Below are positions 1 through 11,734 of a stretch of 64,000 bases of DNA, one piece after another. Positions within the stretch are counted from its first letter, which is position 1. Each line of letters opens with the position of its first letter. The position numbers and the translations under genes are program-made. The stretch is from Bathymodiolus brooksi (lineage: Eukaryota > Mollusca > Bivalvia > Mytilida > Modiolidae). The stretch is taken from positions 56,433,718-56,497,717 of the forward strand of contig OY804579.1 of NCBI GenBank assembly GCA_963680875.1, in the 5' to 3' direction. A model generated the notes under the pieces. It saw nothing but the letters and a program-made list of their open reading frames with translations, searched no databases and had not been told where the DNA came from.

Positions 1-3000
1 GTATCCAAGATGGCCGCCATTACTAAAAATAGAAATTTCTTCAAATGGCCAAAGCTGCTCTATTTTAAGCCAGAAAGTGCCCAAATTTGAACTGTATAAG
101 CATAATGATGAGCTTTTTAACATATATTACAGGATTGTTTATGAACTTTGAACTTTGACCGATTATGCAAATTAGAAAAAAGGGGGGATGAAATTAAAAA
201 CAAATCTTCTCCTCTGAAAATACTGAGCCAATCTCAACCAAACTTTGCTGAAATGATCCTTAGGTGGTCCCCTTTCAAAATTGTGTCCGTCAGCGCCGTC
301 CTGTATCCAAGATGGCCGCCATTATTAAAAATAGAAATTTCTTCAAATGGCCAAAACTACTCTATTTTAAGCCAGAAAGTGCCCAAATTTGAACTGTATA
401 AGCATAATGATGAGCTTTTTAACATATATTACGGGATTTTTTATGAACTTTGAACTTTTACCGATTTTGACCGATTATGCAAATTAGAAAAAAGGGGGGA
501 TGAAATTAAAAACAAATCTTCTCCTCTGAAACTATTGAGCCAATCTCAACCAAACTTTGCTGAAATGATCCTTAGGTGGTCCCCTTTCAAAATTGTGTCC
601 ATCAGCGCCGTCCTGTATCCAAGATGGCCGCCATGACTAAAAATAGAAATTTCTTCAAATGGCCAAAACTGCTCTATTTTAAGCCAGAAAGTGCAGAAAG
701 TGCCAAAATTTGAACTGTATAAGCATAATGATGAGCTTTTTAACATATATTACAGGATTTTTTATGAACTTTGAACTTTGACCGATTATGCAAATTAGAA
801 AAAAGAGGGGATGAAATTAAAAACAAATTTTCTCCTCTGAAAATACTGAGCCAATCTCAACCAAACTTTGCTGAAATGATTCTTAGGTGGTCCCCTTTCA
901 AAATTGTGTCCGTCAGCGCCGTCCTGTATCCAAGATGGCCGCCATTACTAAAAATAGAAATTTCTTCAAATGGCCAAAGCTGCTCTATTTTAAGCCAGAA
1001 AGTGCCCAAATTTGAACTGTATAAGCATAATGATGAGCTTTTTAACATATATTACGGGATTTTTTATGAACTTTGAACTTTTACCGATTTTGACCGATTA
1101 TGCAAATTAAAAAAAAGGGGGGATGAAATTAAAAACAAATCTTCTCCTCTGAAACTATTGAGCCAATCTCAACCAAACTTTGCTGAAATGATCCTTAGGT
1201 GGTCCCCTTTCAAAATTGTGTCCATCAGCGCCGTCCTGTATCCAAGATGGCCGCCATGACTAAAAATAGAAATTTCTTCAAATGGCCAAAACTGCTCTAT
1301 TTTAAGCCAGAAAGTGCCCAAATTTGAACTGTATAAGCATAATGATGAGCTTTTTAACATATATTACGGGATTGTTTATGAACTTTGAACTTTGACCGAT
1401 TATGCAAATTAGAAAAAAGGGGGGATGAAATTAAAAACAAATCTTCTCCTCTGAAAATACTGAGCCAATCTCAACCAAACTTTGCTGAAATGATCCTTAG
1501 GTGGTCCCCTTTCAAAATTGTGTCCGTCAGCGCCGTCCTGTATCCAAGATGGCCGCCATTACTAAAAATAGAAATTTCTTCAAATGGCCAAAACTACTCT
1601 ATTTTAAGCCAGAAAGTGCCCAAATTTGAACTGTATAAGCATAATGATGAGCTTTTTAACATATATTACAGGATTTTTTTATGAACTTTGAACTTTTACC
1701 GATTTTGACCGATTATGCAAATTAGAAAAAAGGGGGGATGAAATTAAAAACAAATCTTCTCCTCTGAAACTATTGAGCCAATCTCAACCAAACTTTGCTG
1801 AAATGATCCTTAGGTGGTCCCCTTTCAAAATTGTGTCCGTCAGCGCCGTCCTGTATCCAAGATGGCCGCCATGACTAAAAATAGAAATTTCTTCAAATGG
1901 CCAAAACTGCTCTATTTTAAGCCAGAAAGTGCAGAAAGTGCCCAAATTTGAACTGTATAAGCATAATGATGAGCTTTTTAACATATATTACAGGATTTTT
2001 TATGAACTTTGAACTTTGACCGATTATGCAAATTAGAAAAAAGAGGGGATGAAATTAAAAACAAATTTTCTCCTCTGAAAATACTGAGCCAATCTCAACC
2101 AAACTTTGCTGAAATGATTCTTAGGTGGTCCCCTTTCAAAATTGTGTCCGTCAGCGCCGTCCTGTATCCAAGATGGCCGCCATTACTAAAAATAGAAATT
2201 TCTTCAAATGGCCAAAACTGCTCTATTTTAAGCCAGAAAGTGCCCAAATTTGAACTGTATAAGCATAATGATGAGCTTTTTAACTTTTATTACGGGATTT
2301 TTTATGAACTTTGAACTTTTACCGATTTTGACCGATTATGCAAATTAGAAAAAAGGGGGGATGAAATTAAAAAAATCTTCTCCTCTGAAACTGTTGAGCC
2401 AATCTCAACCAAACTTTGCTGAAATGATCCTTAGGTGGTCCCCTTTCAAATTTGTGTTCGTCAACACCGTCCTGTATCCAAGATGGCCACCATTACTAAA
2501 AATAGAAATTTCTTCAAATGGCCAAAACTGCTCTATTTTAAGCCAGAAAGTGCCCAAATTTGAACTGTATAAGCATAATGATGAGCTTTTTAACATATAT
2601 TACGGGATTTTTTATGAACTTTGAAATTTTGCCGATTTTGACCGATTATGCAAATTAGAAAAAAGGGGGGATGAAATTAAAAAAAAATCTTCTCCTCTGA
2701 AACTACTGAGCCAATCTCAACCAAACTTTGCTGAAATGATCCTTAGGTGGTCCCCTTTCAAAATTGTGTCCGTCAGCGCCGTCCTGTATCCAATATGGCC
2801 GCCATTACTAAAAATAGAAATTTCTTCAAATGGCCAAAACTGCTCTATTTTAAGCCAGAAAGTGCCCAAATTTGAACTGTATAAGCATAAAGATGAGCTT
2901 ATTAACATATATTACGGGATTTTTTATGAACTTTGAACTTTTACCGATTTTTACCGATTATGCAAATTAGAAAGAAGGGGGGATGAAATTTAAAAAAATC

Positions 3001-3040
3001 TTCTCCTCTGAAACTACTGAGCCAATCTCAACCAAACTTT
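1..3040 (+). repeat. ~312-bp tandem array (alternating A/B units)
   Basis: About 9.7 direct copies of a ~312-bp unit, already running at the left edge. Each unit contains CTTCTCCTCTGAAAC, then AGCCAATCTCAACCAAAC, GGTGGTCCCCTTTCAAAAT, CCAAGATGGCCGCCAT and GATTATGCAAATTAGAAAA. Two unit types alternate: A has the short junction GAACTTTGACCGATTATG (near 148, 771, 1385, 2009), B has an extra TTACCGATTT there (near 447, 1078, 1690, 2315). The array is therefore a dimer of about 624 bp up to ~2.3 kb, after which B-like units follow each other. The 60-100-codon open frames repeated through it on both strands are shadows of the repeat. The unit is a body module of the helitron-like family that follows. 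Confidence 0.93.
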
Positions 3041-3680
3041 GCTGAAATGATTCTTGGGTGGTCCTCTTCCAAAATTGTGTCCGGCATTTCAGAACACCGA
3101 CCAAGATGGCCGCCACAGCCGAACTTAATTTAACATAGGACCCTATGGGAAATTCCCATAAAAATCTTTTTGTCTGAAACCATTTGCTCAATAAGAACAA
3201 AATTTTGATGAAATAGTCATTGGATGGTTCTCTTCCAAAAATGTGTCTGGCGGTTCGACCCTTCGATCAATTTTTTTTTTTTACCTGCAATTTTGAAGTA
3301 AATCTGATTACCCATCTTGGAGTTCTTGCCCTTTTTTCATCAAATTTATAAAAAAAAAAAAAATTAATACTTTTCGTCTTATATTTCAAAAACTATAAGA
3401 GATAAAGGTTAAGTCTAAATTGCAAAAAATTGCAGCATGTCAAGATCTTCCTACCCTGCAATTTTTAAGTAAATCCAATTACCCATTTTGGAGTTATTGC
3501 CCTTTTTTCATCAAAATGTTCTCAATTTTAATACTATTATCTTATATCTCAAAAACTATTAGAGATAGAGGGAAAGTTTAAACTGCAAAAATGTTCAGCA
3601 TGTTAAGATCTACAAAAAATTTCCCACAGTTAAAAATGTGCGACAACTGTGAAGAGTTATTCCTCTTGAAATGCATTTTT
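3041..3680 (+). repeat. Helitron-like body modules (variant unit plus ~160-bp module)
   Basis: A diverged CTCCTCTGAAAC unit with CATAGGACCCTATGGGAAAT is followed by two copies of a second ~160-bp module. That module has TTTCAAAAACTATAAGAGATA, CAGCATGTCAAGATCT, TTTTGAAGTAAATC and TTGGAGTTATTGCCCTTTTT. It recurs at 4080-4690, 16130-16440, 17000-17710 and 19450-20060. No gene. Confidence 0.8.
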
Positions 3681-4707
3681 AGCTCACCTGACCCAAAGGG
3701 TCATGTGAGGTATTGCCATCACTTGGCGTCCGTCGTCCGTCCGTTAACTTTTTGGTATTTTAATCTACTCCTCTGAAACAACTGGACCAAATGGAACCAA
3801 ACTTGGCAGAAAGCATCTATATAAGGTCCTCTATAAAGTTTCTTCATTTCGTCCCATTCCGCCAACAAATATGGCCGCCAAGGGCAATTCTTGTTTCTGA
3901 TTGGCTAATGTTAAAAAAATCTTCTCCTCTGAAACTGCTAGGCCAAATGGAGCCAAACTTGGCAGGAAGCATCTATGTAAGATCCTCTATAAAACTTCTT
4001 CATTTAATTCCATTCGGCCAACAAACATGGCCGCTGTTACTAAAAATAGAACATAGGGTAAAATTGCACGTTTTTGGTAACAACTCAAAAACTGTTAATA
4101 ATATCAGAAATCTGACATGGGTAAAAATGATCAGCACAGGAAGATCTAACTACCCTGAAATTTTGAAGAAAATCTGATTACCTATCTTGGAGTTATTGCC
4201 CTTTTTTCATCAAATTTTCAAAATTTTAATACTTTTCGTTTTTTATTTAAAAAACTATAAGAGATAGACGTTAAGTTTAAACAGCAAACATGTGCAGCAT
4301 GTCAAGATCTACATGCCCTGCAATTTTGAAGTAAATCTGATTACCCGTCTAGGAGTTATTGCCCTTTTTCATTTTTTATTTTTTTAATTTAAACATTTTT
4401 GTCTGATATTTCAAAAACTATAAGAGATAGATGTTAAGTTTAAACAGCAAACATGTTCAGCATGTCAAGATCAACCTAGCCTACAATTTTAAAGTAAATC
4501 TGATTACCCATCTTGAAGTTATTGCCCTTTTTTCATCAAATTTTAAAAATGTTAATACTTTTCATCCTTTATTTCAAAAACTATAAGAGATAGATGTTGA
4601 GTGTAAACTGAAAACATGTTCAGCTTGTCAAGATCAACATGCCCTGCAATTTTGAAGTAAATCTGATTACCCGTCTAGGAGTTATTCCCCTTTTTTCATC
4701 ATTTTTT

Positions 4708-5157
4708 AGCTCACCTGACCCAAAGGGCCATGTGAGGTATTGCCATCACTTGGCGTCCGTCGTCCGTCCGTTAACTTTTTCATATTTTAATCTTCTCCTC
4801 TGAAACAACTTGGCCAAATGGAACCAAACTTGGCAGTAAGCATCTATGTAAGGTCCTCTATAAAGTTTCTCCATTTCGTTCCATTTGGCCTATAAACATG
4901 GCCACCAAGAATAAAAAAAAATTCTGATTGGCTAATGTTAAAAAAATCTTCTCCTCTGAAACAGCTTGGCCAAATGGAGCCAAACTTGGCATAGATGGTC
5001 CCTGGGTGTGTCCCTTTTAAAATTGTGTCCGACAGCCCCACCCTCCATTCAAGATGGCTGCTGTTTTTTAAAGTAATGATTATCTCCCTTTGAAATTTGC
5101 TTCAGTATCATTCTATTGTCAGGTGAGCGATACAGGCTCAGTGGGCTGAGCCTCTAG
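4708..5157 (+). mobile_element. Short complete helitron-like element (nested)
   Basis: A complete ~450-bp copy. Head hairpin AGCTCACCTGACCC/GGGCCATGTGAG at 4708-4736, body of two CTCCTCTGAAAC modules, then GTCAGGTGAGCGATAC and the 3' hairpin AGGCTCAG-TGGG-CTGAGCCT (5134-5153) followed by CTAG (5154-5157). CTCACCTGAC and GTCAGGTGAG form a perfect 10-bp subterminal inverted repeat. It interrupts a T-rich run (TTTTTCATCATTTTT before, TTTTGTTGACTC after). Its counterpart is at 17719-18168. Confidence 0.68.
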
Positions 5158-5410
5158 TTTTGTTGACTCACTGCTTTTGGTTGCTCAAATAATCAAAGGA
5201 AGCAACTCTATTACAAAATGTGAAGTAGGAAAAGCTAAATTTTGAGAATCATTGACATATATGTTTTTTTACAGCAATTTTGATAACTTACATTAAAGGG
5301 GGAACCCCTGCCCACATTATTTTGTAGAAGGGGTCTGCAATGACGAAGGCTACATTTGTTAATTTTTTTCACCGAAGTTATCGAGTTTTATTGACTGATG
5401 TTGTTATTAT
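5158..5410. other. Spacer inside the outer helitron-like element
   Basis: About 250 bp without coding potential, containing GACGAAGGCTACA and ACCGAAGTTATC. The same stretch precedes the 3' tails at 18423 and 21783, so it belongs to the element's 3' region. Confidence 0.6.
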
Positions 5411-5447
5411 ACCCAGGTGAGCTATACAGGCTCCTGGGAGCCTCTAG

Positions 5448-6680
5448 TATTGGAGTTACCTCCCTTTTTATATTGGAGTTACCTCCTTTTTATATTGGAG
5501 TTATCTCCCTTTTTACATTGGAGTTATCTCCCTTTTTTTATATTGGAGTTATCTTTCTTTTTTATATTGGAGTTATCTCCCTTTTTTATATTGGAGTCAC
5601 CTCCCTTTTTATATTGGAGTTATCTCCCTTTTTTATATTGGAGTTATCCCCCTTTTTTATATTGGAGTTACCTCCCTTTTTTATATTGGAGTTATCTCCC
5701 TTTTTTATATTGGAGTTACCTCCCTTTTTATATTGGAGTTATCTCCCTTTTTTATATTGGAGTTATCTCCCTTTTTATATTGGAGTTACCTCCCTTTTTA
5801 TATTGGAGTTACCTCCCTTTTTTATATTGGAGTTATCTCCCTTTTTTATATTGGAGTTATCCCCCTTTTTTTATATTGGAGTTATCTCCCTTTTTTATAT
5901 TGGAGTTACCTCCCTTTTTTATATTGGAGTTATCTCCCTTTTTATATTGGAGTTATCTCCCTTTTTATATTGGAGTTACCTCCCTTTTTATATTGGAGTT
6001 ATCTCCCTTTTTACATTGGAGTTATCTCCCTTTTTACATTGGAGTTATCTCCCTTTTTTATATTGGAGTTATCTCCCTTTTTTATATTGGAGTTATCTCC
6101 CTTTTTTATATTGGAGTTATCTCCCTTTTTTATATTGGAGTTACCTCCCTTTTTATATTGGAGTTACCTCCCTTTTTTATATTGGAGTTATCTCCCTTTT
6201 TTATATTGGAGTTATCCCCCTTTTTTTATATTGGAGTTATCTCCCTTTTTTATATTGGAGTTACCTCCCTTTTTTATATTGGAGTTATCTCCCTTTTTAT
6301 ATTGGAGTTATCTCCCTTTTTATATTGGAGTTACCTCCCTTTTTATATTGGAGTTATCTCCCTTTTTACATTGGAGTTATCTCCCTTTTTACATTGGAGT
6401 TATCTCCCTTTTTTATATTGGAGTTATCTCCCTTTTTTATATTGGAGTTATCTCCCTTTTTTATATTGGAGTTATCTCCCTTTTTTATATTGGAGTTACC
6501 TCCCTTTTTATATTGGAGTTATCTCCCTTTTTTATATTGGAGTTATCTCCCTTTTTACATTGGAGTTATCTCCCTTTTTACATTGGAGTTATCTCCCTTT
6601 TTTATATTGGAGTTTCCTCCCTTTTTGTTATTTTGTGCGATTGCATTGCAATCTTAGATTAGAGTTACCTCCCTTTTTGC
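5448..6680 (+). repeat. 23-25-bp minisatellite (TTGGAGTTATCTCCCTTTTT)
   Basis: About 50 units of TATTGGAGTTAYCTCCCTTTTT with small differences in T-run length and T/C at one site. It starts directly after the CTAG end of the preceding helitron-like element. A block is itself duplicated at ~355 bp (rare TTATCCCCC variant near 5857 and 6212). Long open frames in all three + frames (up to 428 codons of FILELSPF/LYWSYLPF repeats) are a by-product of a unit lacking stops; I do not call a gene. Confidence 0.93.
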
Positions 6681-6835
6681 TCACCAGTCAATCGTTTCAC
6701 TAAAGGTGGTAAGTCGTAAACGTAGAGGTAAGTGTACTCTTAAGAGTTACGACCGTTTCACTATTAGTTACGACTTGCGATAAAAAGTGATCGCAGAGTT
6801 AAGAGTGGTGGTAGGTACTCGTAAGTCGTAAATCA

Positions 6836-8125
6836 TAAACCTATTTTTGAAGAGAAGAATTGATATCTGTATATTTTTAATATGAACATTGATCAAATGA
6901 AGCTCTCACAATTTTTATATTTCGAGAGCCATAAAAAATCATTAAAACAGCTATGTACACATTATTGTTTGTTTCAGTTCCGCATTTACAATATCAACAT
7001 ATTTTATTAACGAGAGTATTTAGAAGAAATTTCAAGAAATGAACGATATCGGGTACATGTACAAACAATGGCTAAAAAATATATTTAAGCACAAACAGAG
7101 GGCGCATTACATTTGCGTGTATTTGGGGATTAACAGGTATTCCACTTGCACGGAGAAAGAGCATTACAATTGCCTGTTATTTAGAATATACATGTATTTA
7201 ATTTATTCATAACATTTTCTGCATTTTGCAGCATGACTGACGATGCAATATGGATTATTCACCACTTTCGTCAGCCTTTAAAATAAAAAAAAAATGATAT
7301 AAGAATAACATACAAATATATGAAATATAAATTTAAAAAAAGATTAATTTGTGAATTTGCAACATACATGTATAAAAGAAAGAAAAAAACAATAATTTTG
7401 AAGGCAACAGATATTTCTACAGTCCAAATGTTAAAATGCATTGGTAGTTTTTATTGATTATATAACACTATGAATATAAATCAACAGTACATGTACATGT
7501 TAAGGTTTAATATTGTAAGATGTGTATTTTTGTTGTTTTATGTGTTGATGAAACATTATTTTATATGTGTGAATACAGTCATGCAATAAAACTACACATA
7601 TACTACTCCCCCCGTGGTGGGCAGGGGATACAGATTAAGTGATTTCTGTCTGGCAAAAGAGGTAGAGGTAAAAAAGAAGTTGCTGCAACAGTGCTAATGA
7701 AAACCATAAAATATTATGAAAATACGAAATATACTTTAAAGAAAGGTAAAAAGAAATTCCGCACAATTGTCATGTGTTTATGTTCTTCACGTAAATGTAA
7801 GATTTTTTCCGTGCAATTGAAATGCACCGCAAACGGAATATCGATGCAGAATGTGAATGTATTGCCAAATTAATGGTCACATTTTTTAAATTTCCCCTTG
7901 CAAATAGCATGAAATTTATTAAAATATATTCCATAAAATAAATTTCTTCTCAAATTTTGGTAAAATTTTACACTTAACAATTTTTTTCTAATAGCTTTGG
8001 TTTATTCATTTGAAAAATCACTTTAGAGTTTTAGAATTAGTTAAATATTAAAAAATGTATTTTAACATATTTAAAATGTGATTATTAATGTAATCAGCTT
8101 CCGAACAATTAATGTAATCAGCTTC
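6836..8125. other. AT-rich interior, no gene seen
   Basis: Left interior of the inverted-repeat element. AT-rich, short frames only, no recognisable motif. A direct repeat of AATTAATGTAATCAGCTTCC lies at about 8088-8126 beside the first palindrome array. Confidence 0.5.
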
Positions 8126-8143
8126 CAGGCAATCGCTAACTTT

Positions 8144-8250
8144 AGGCATTCTATAGAATGCCTGAAAGTTTTAGGCATTCTGTAGAATGACTGGCGTTTT
8201 TAGGCATTTTATAAATTGCCTGAAATTTGTAGTCATTCTATTGAATGCCT
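8144..8250. repeat. Four 20-bp palindromes at exact 29-bp spacing
   Basis: Palindromes of the form AGGCATTCTATAGAATGCCT begin at 8144, 8173, 8202 and 8231, three intervals of exactly 29 bp. The first is a perfect 20-bp palindrome; the others keep the ends and differ in the centre. A matching set lies at 12249-12355. The two sets bracket the integrase gene, as subterminal transposase sites would. Confidence 0.85.
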
Positions 8251-8428
8251 GAAAAAAAAGTTGTAAATTCAATAAATTGCCTTGTATTTGACACATTTAA
8301 TGAACAAAAACTGTTTATTTATCAAAAGTGGAAAAATATAAATTATGCAAACAAAAAGTAAGAGATTAGGTTTGATATTAAATTCCACACAAATTTACAA
8401 TTTTTTAAAAAAAAAATTAGTTCACTTT

Positions 8429-9669
8429 TTACTTGTTCATGCAGGTAATGTTTGGATGACAACGGCTATTACACATCAGTCCATTTTTTCTACACAAACA
8501 TCTTTTCGTGTTGTATCTGGACTTCCCACTAGCACTACAACCACACTTTGTAAAGCCTTGGCCATCACATATTGAGGCATCACTAACTGCTTGTCTCAGA
8601 GAAATTTCCGTTTAAAGTTGAACATTGTCCTTAGCTAAAAAGTTATTATCGGAAAGTTCAAATTGGTTTCTGGTATAAAGCCCACATAATACACCTGACT
8701 TTGTTCCAAGTTTATAGCCATGCTCCTCCCTGCTCAAGACTACAGCCAGCAAATTACGTGGATCACCCTTCCCGCTGTCAACCATAGGGATGGGGATAAG
8801 AATATTTTTTCCGACTTCAACCTCGGTTAAAATTCTTTCGGACAGATTTCTCATTCTGTTGGCCTGCCTTCTCATAGATTCGGAAGCATTTCGTCTCTCC
8901 TCAGAAATAACTTCCTCATTGAAACACAAATGACATACCACCAAATCAGCATTGGCCTTTGAACACATTGAACATTTTGCTTTGACAAAACATGATTTTT
9001 CACATACTGTGCAAATTTCAATTTCAAGCCCGTCATCTTGAGTGTCTGGTTGATCTAAATGACCAGGAGCCCTTAAATCATTTCCTTCCTCTTCAGCACG
9101 ATTAAGGTGTTTCACTAAATCTTCCTCGGATTCTAACGAGCAAAGAAGTCCATGTGCTGTAAATTCACGTCCGTTGTCTGATTGAAGGATATGTGGAGCT
9201 CCAAAAAGTAAAAATATGTCCAACAGTTGAAAACCAACTTCTGCTGCAAGCTTTGAAGTAAGTGGACGTAAGACAGCAAACTTAGTGAGATGATCTTGAT
9301 AATGCAAAATGAACTTAAAGTCACCATCACGCATGGACTGCATATCAACTAAATCTACTTGTCCTCGACTGTTAAAATCCTTGATAAGAAGTAGTTTGAC
9401 GACTAGGCCCTTACTTGCATTTTTTCTCTTTTTCAATTGACATTCCTCGCACATTTCTTTGAATAAATTCAGGACATTTCTTGTAACATTAGCATATTTC
9501 TTATTAACCTCCTTTAACATTTTATCTCTTTCTCCATGTCCAGTATTCAGATGAGCCCTCAAGACAATGCTGTACATTTCTTCAGCAAAGGCATAATAAG
9601 GAATTGGGTCTGTAATTGCTTGTCTCTTTTTAATCAGTTTTTCAATTTTACCACACTATTACGTCAAAT
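8429..9669 (-). pseudogene. Ginger/KRBA2-type integrase, exon 2 (broken)
   Basis: Minus-strand exon 2 of a transposon integrase of the group domesticated as KRBA2. It begins after TTTTTTTTCTTCAG at a phase that fits exon 1. From M at 9577 there is an H2C2 zinc finger (H9, H14, C43, C46), then an integrase core with the first acidic motif (VDLVDMQS, ~75-80) and the second (SDNGREF, D134). The segment that should carry the catalytic Glu is missing: the sequence goes straight to an acidic region and a CxxC cluster. A stop at 8612-8614 interrupts the frame, which then continues into a cysteine-rich tesmin/TSO1-like CXC domain (RCLCRKNGLMCNSRCH) ending at 8429. A single-base shift sits near 9645-9655 (RFDVI then CGKIEKLIKK). 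Missing Glu, stop and frameshift make it non-functional. Assignment to Ginger-like transposons is from family knowledge. Confidence 0.8.
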
Positions 9670-9798
9670 CTGAAGAAAAAAAATATGTTTTTTTCAATTG
9701 AATATCTTTATATGTCCCTTATAGAGCTCATACAGTTTTAAAACTTAAAGAAAAAACCCATTTACTTTTGTAGAACTCGACTCTTTGGAAGTTTCATT

Positions 9799-10950
9799 GG
9801 ATAATATGAAGCAGCCAGCCGCGATACTGGTACTACAATACTGGTAATATCAGTATTTTACCAGTATCTTCCAGTATCTGCAAAACTGGTACAGATACTG
9901 GTAAATACTAGTATCCCAGTATCTTCCAGAATTTTCCAGTATCTGCAATACTAGAAGACACTGGTCATTGCCAAAATATGAGTATTGTAGATACTGGAAG
10001 ATTCTGGGAAATACTGGTAATACCAGTATTGCAGATACTGGAAGATTCTGGAAAATACTGGTAATACCAGTATTGCAGATACTGGAAAATACTGGTTATA
10101 CCAGTATTGCAGATATTGGAAGATTAGGTAGAATTCCGGTTAACCCGAGTTTTTATGTCTACATTATACTAAAAGAATTGAATATAATTCATACTCATAC
10201 GTCATTTCTGCTGTACATAACATAAGAGGCAAAAGCCCTGTAATGTCAAAATATTTTGTATGGTCCCTTAGAGTTTGATATATATTGGTAAGGTAATTTG
10301 ACATGACTGGGCGGAGCCTAATACTAACGGTAAATACAATGAGCTGTGATTTACAGTTAGAATTAGGCTCTGCCCACTCGTGTCAAATTGACAGATACTA
10401 GAGTTTCCAGTATTGTGTGTTTTGCAATACTAGTATTACCAGTATTGCTGGATGAAGAATACTGGAGCTTCCAGTATTGTGTGTTTTACAATGCTAGTAT
10501 TACCAGTATTGCTGGATGAAGAATACTAGAGTTTCCAGTATTGTGTGCTTTACAATACTAGTATTACCAGTATTGTTGGATGAAGAATACTGGAGCTTCC
10601 AGTATCGTGTGTTTTACAATACTAGTATTACCAGTATTGTTGGATGAAGAATACTGGAGCTTCCGGTATTGTGTATAGATCAAAGATTCTGGTATTCCAG
10701 TATTGTAAATACACGATACTGGTACATCCAGTATTGTATAGGTACGATACTGGTATTACCAGTATTGTAACATTACAATACTGGTATTTCTAGTATTGTA
10801 CAGTGTTACAATACTGGTATTACCAGTATTGTAATATTTACAATACTGGTATTTCCAGTATTGTGAATATTATAATACTGGTAATACCAGTATTGTAAAT
10901 ATTACATTACTGGTAATACCAGTATCGCGGCCGGCTGCTTCATATTATCC
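9799..10950. mobile_element. Foldback element built of ATACTGG palindromes
   Basis: A 1152-bp element starting GGATAATATGAAGCAGCC and ending with its complement (GGCTGCTTCATATTATCC). It is flanked by a perfect 8-bp duplication GTTTCATT (9791-9798 and 10951-10958). The interior consists of dozens of ATACTGGTAATACCAGTAT-like palindromes and CCAGTATTG units in both directions. A central stem (10288-10387) pairs TTTGACATGACTGGGCGGAG with its near complement. It is non-coding; the 8-bp duplication fits hAT-like or Mutator-like mobilisation. It lies within the intron of the integrase relic. Confidence 0.82.
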
Positions 10951-10958
10951 GTTTCATT

Positions 10959-11734
10959 TTGCTCTCGTTTATATGGTTGAAAAGTTATAAGAAAATACAG
11001 TTATTATTGTCAAAAATGGTAGTAAATGGTGTGCTCATTGAGACATTCATTAAAAACTGCATTCAATTTTGACAAATAATGAACCCTGTATAGCTAAGTT
11101 AATATAACACTCGTTTCGGTCCATACCACTCTTATGTGCGGTCGTATAAAAAGTCAACAAAGTAATCAGATTATTTTGAACTTTCCAGCAAAGGTAGATT
11201 TTGGCATGCATGATTATATTTGTTCAATGAATGGAAGACAGACGGACTAATTAACCAAGGACGTCGATTGGTAAAAAACAGCTCAAATGTCATGTGACCT
11301 TAAAACCATGTATTTGGCCATTTGCAGAATTTAAATTAATGGCAATCTTGGTACTTTGTTAGTTTATTACCACTGGGTCAAAGCCACTGTCTGGTGGACT
11401 CTTAGTCAACAGTCCCCGAGGGTATTCACCACCCCAGTATCCAAGTACTTCGGCACGAAAAACAGATATTATTTTGAAAATTGACAATATCTAAAATTTT
11501 CGAAATTTATAAAACTAAGGAGTATCTCCTTCGTGCAAAGCTCTGTCTTTAGCTGGTTTTGGCGTTACTGTTTAGGCCCTTCAGGTTATTTGTTCTCAAT
11601 CAGACATTGTTCTTTCAGTTTTTGATCTTCCAAATCTTTTTACTTTATCTGCACTGATGAGACATAACTTGTTGAAATGACCATTTACAGAATTTAAATT
11701 AACTGCAATCTCGGTCCTTTGTTAGTTTGCTTAC
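10959..11734. other. Remaining intron of the integrase relic
   Basis: AT-rich intronic sequence between the foldback element and exon 1. The exon 1 donor (GTAAGC on the minus strand) is at 11734-11729. No further feature seen. Confidence 0.5.

Larger units (their letters stand above)
3681..5447 (+). mobile_element. Helitron-like non-autonomous element with nested insertion
   Basis: The 5' side is a hairpin head (3681-3709: AGCTCACCTGACCC, AAA loop, GGGTCATGTGAG) followed by GTCCGTCGTCCGTCC. The body has CTCCTCTGAAAC modules and ~160-bp modules. The 3' side has CCAGGTGAGC, then the hairpin AGGCTC-CTGG-GAGCCT at 5428-5443 and CTAG at 5444-5447. A subterminal inverted repeat (CTCACCTGAC/GTCAGGTGAG type), a hairpin just before a CTAG end and AT-rich insertion sites are features of helitron/helentron-like elements; the assignment is inference. 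No replication-helicase coding sequence is present, so it is non-autonomous. A second copy of the same family is nested at 4708-5157. A near-identical copy of the whole lies at 16527-18458. Confidence 0.65.

Noticed and set aside
148..2936. Repeated 63-101-codon frames on both strands
   Set aside because: They recur at each 312-bp unit and in every other copy of the helitron-like module; no sign of protein-level constraint.
5398..6703. Open frames of 309-428 codons across 5.4-6.7 kb
   Set aside because: All three + frames are open because a short repeat unit lacks stops; the product is a monotone FILELSPF/LYWSYLPF repeat with no start context or splice support.
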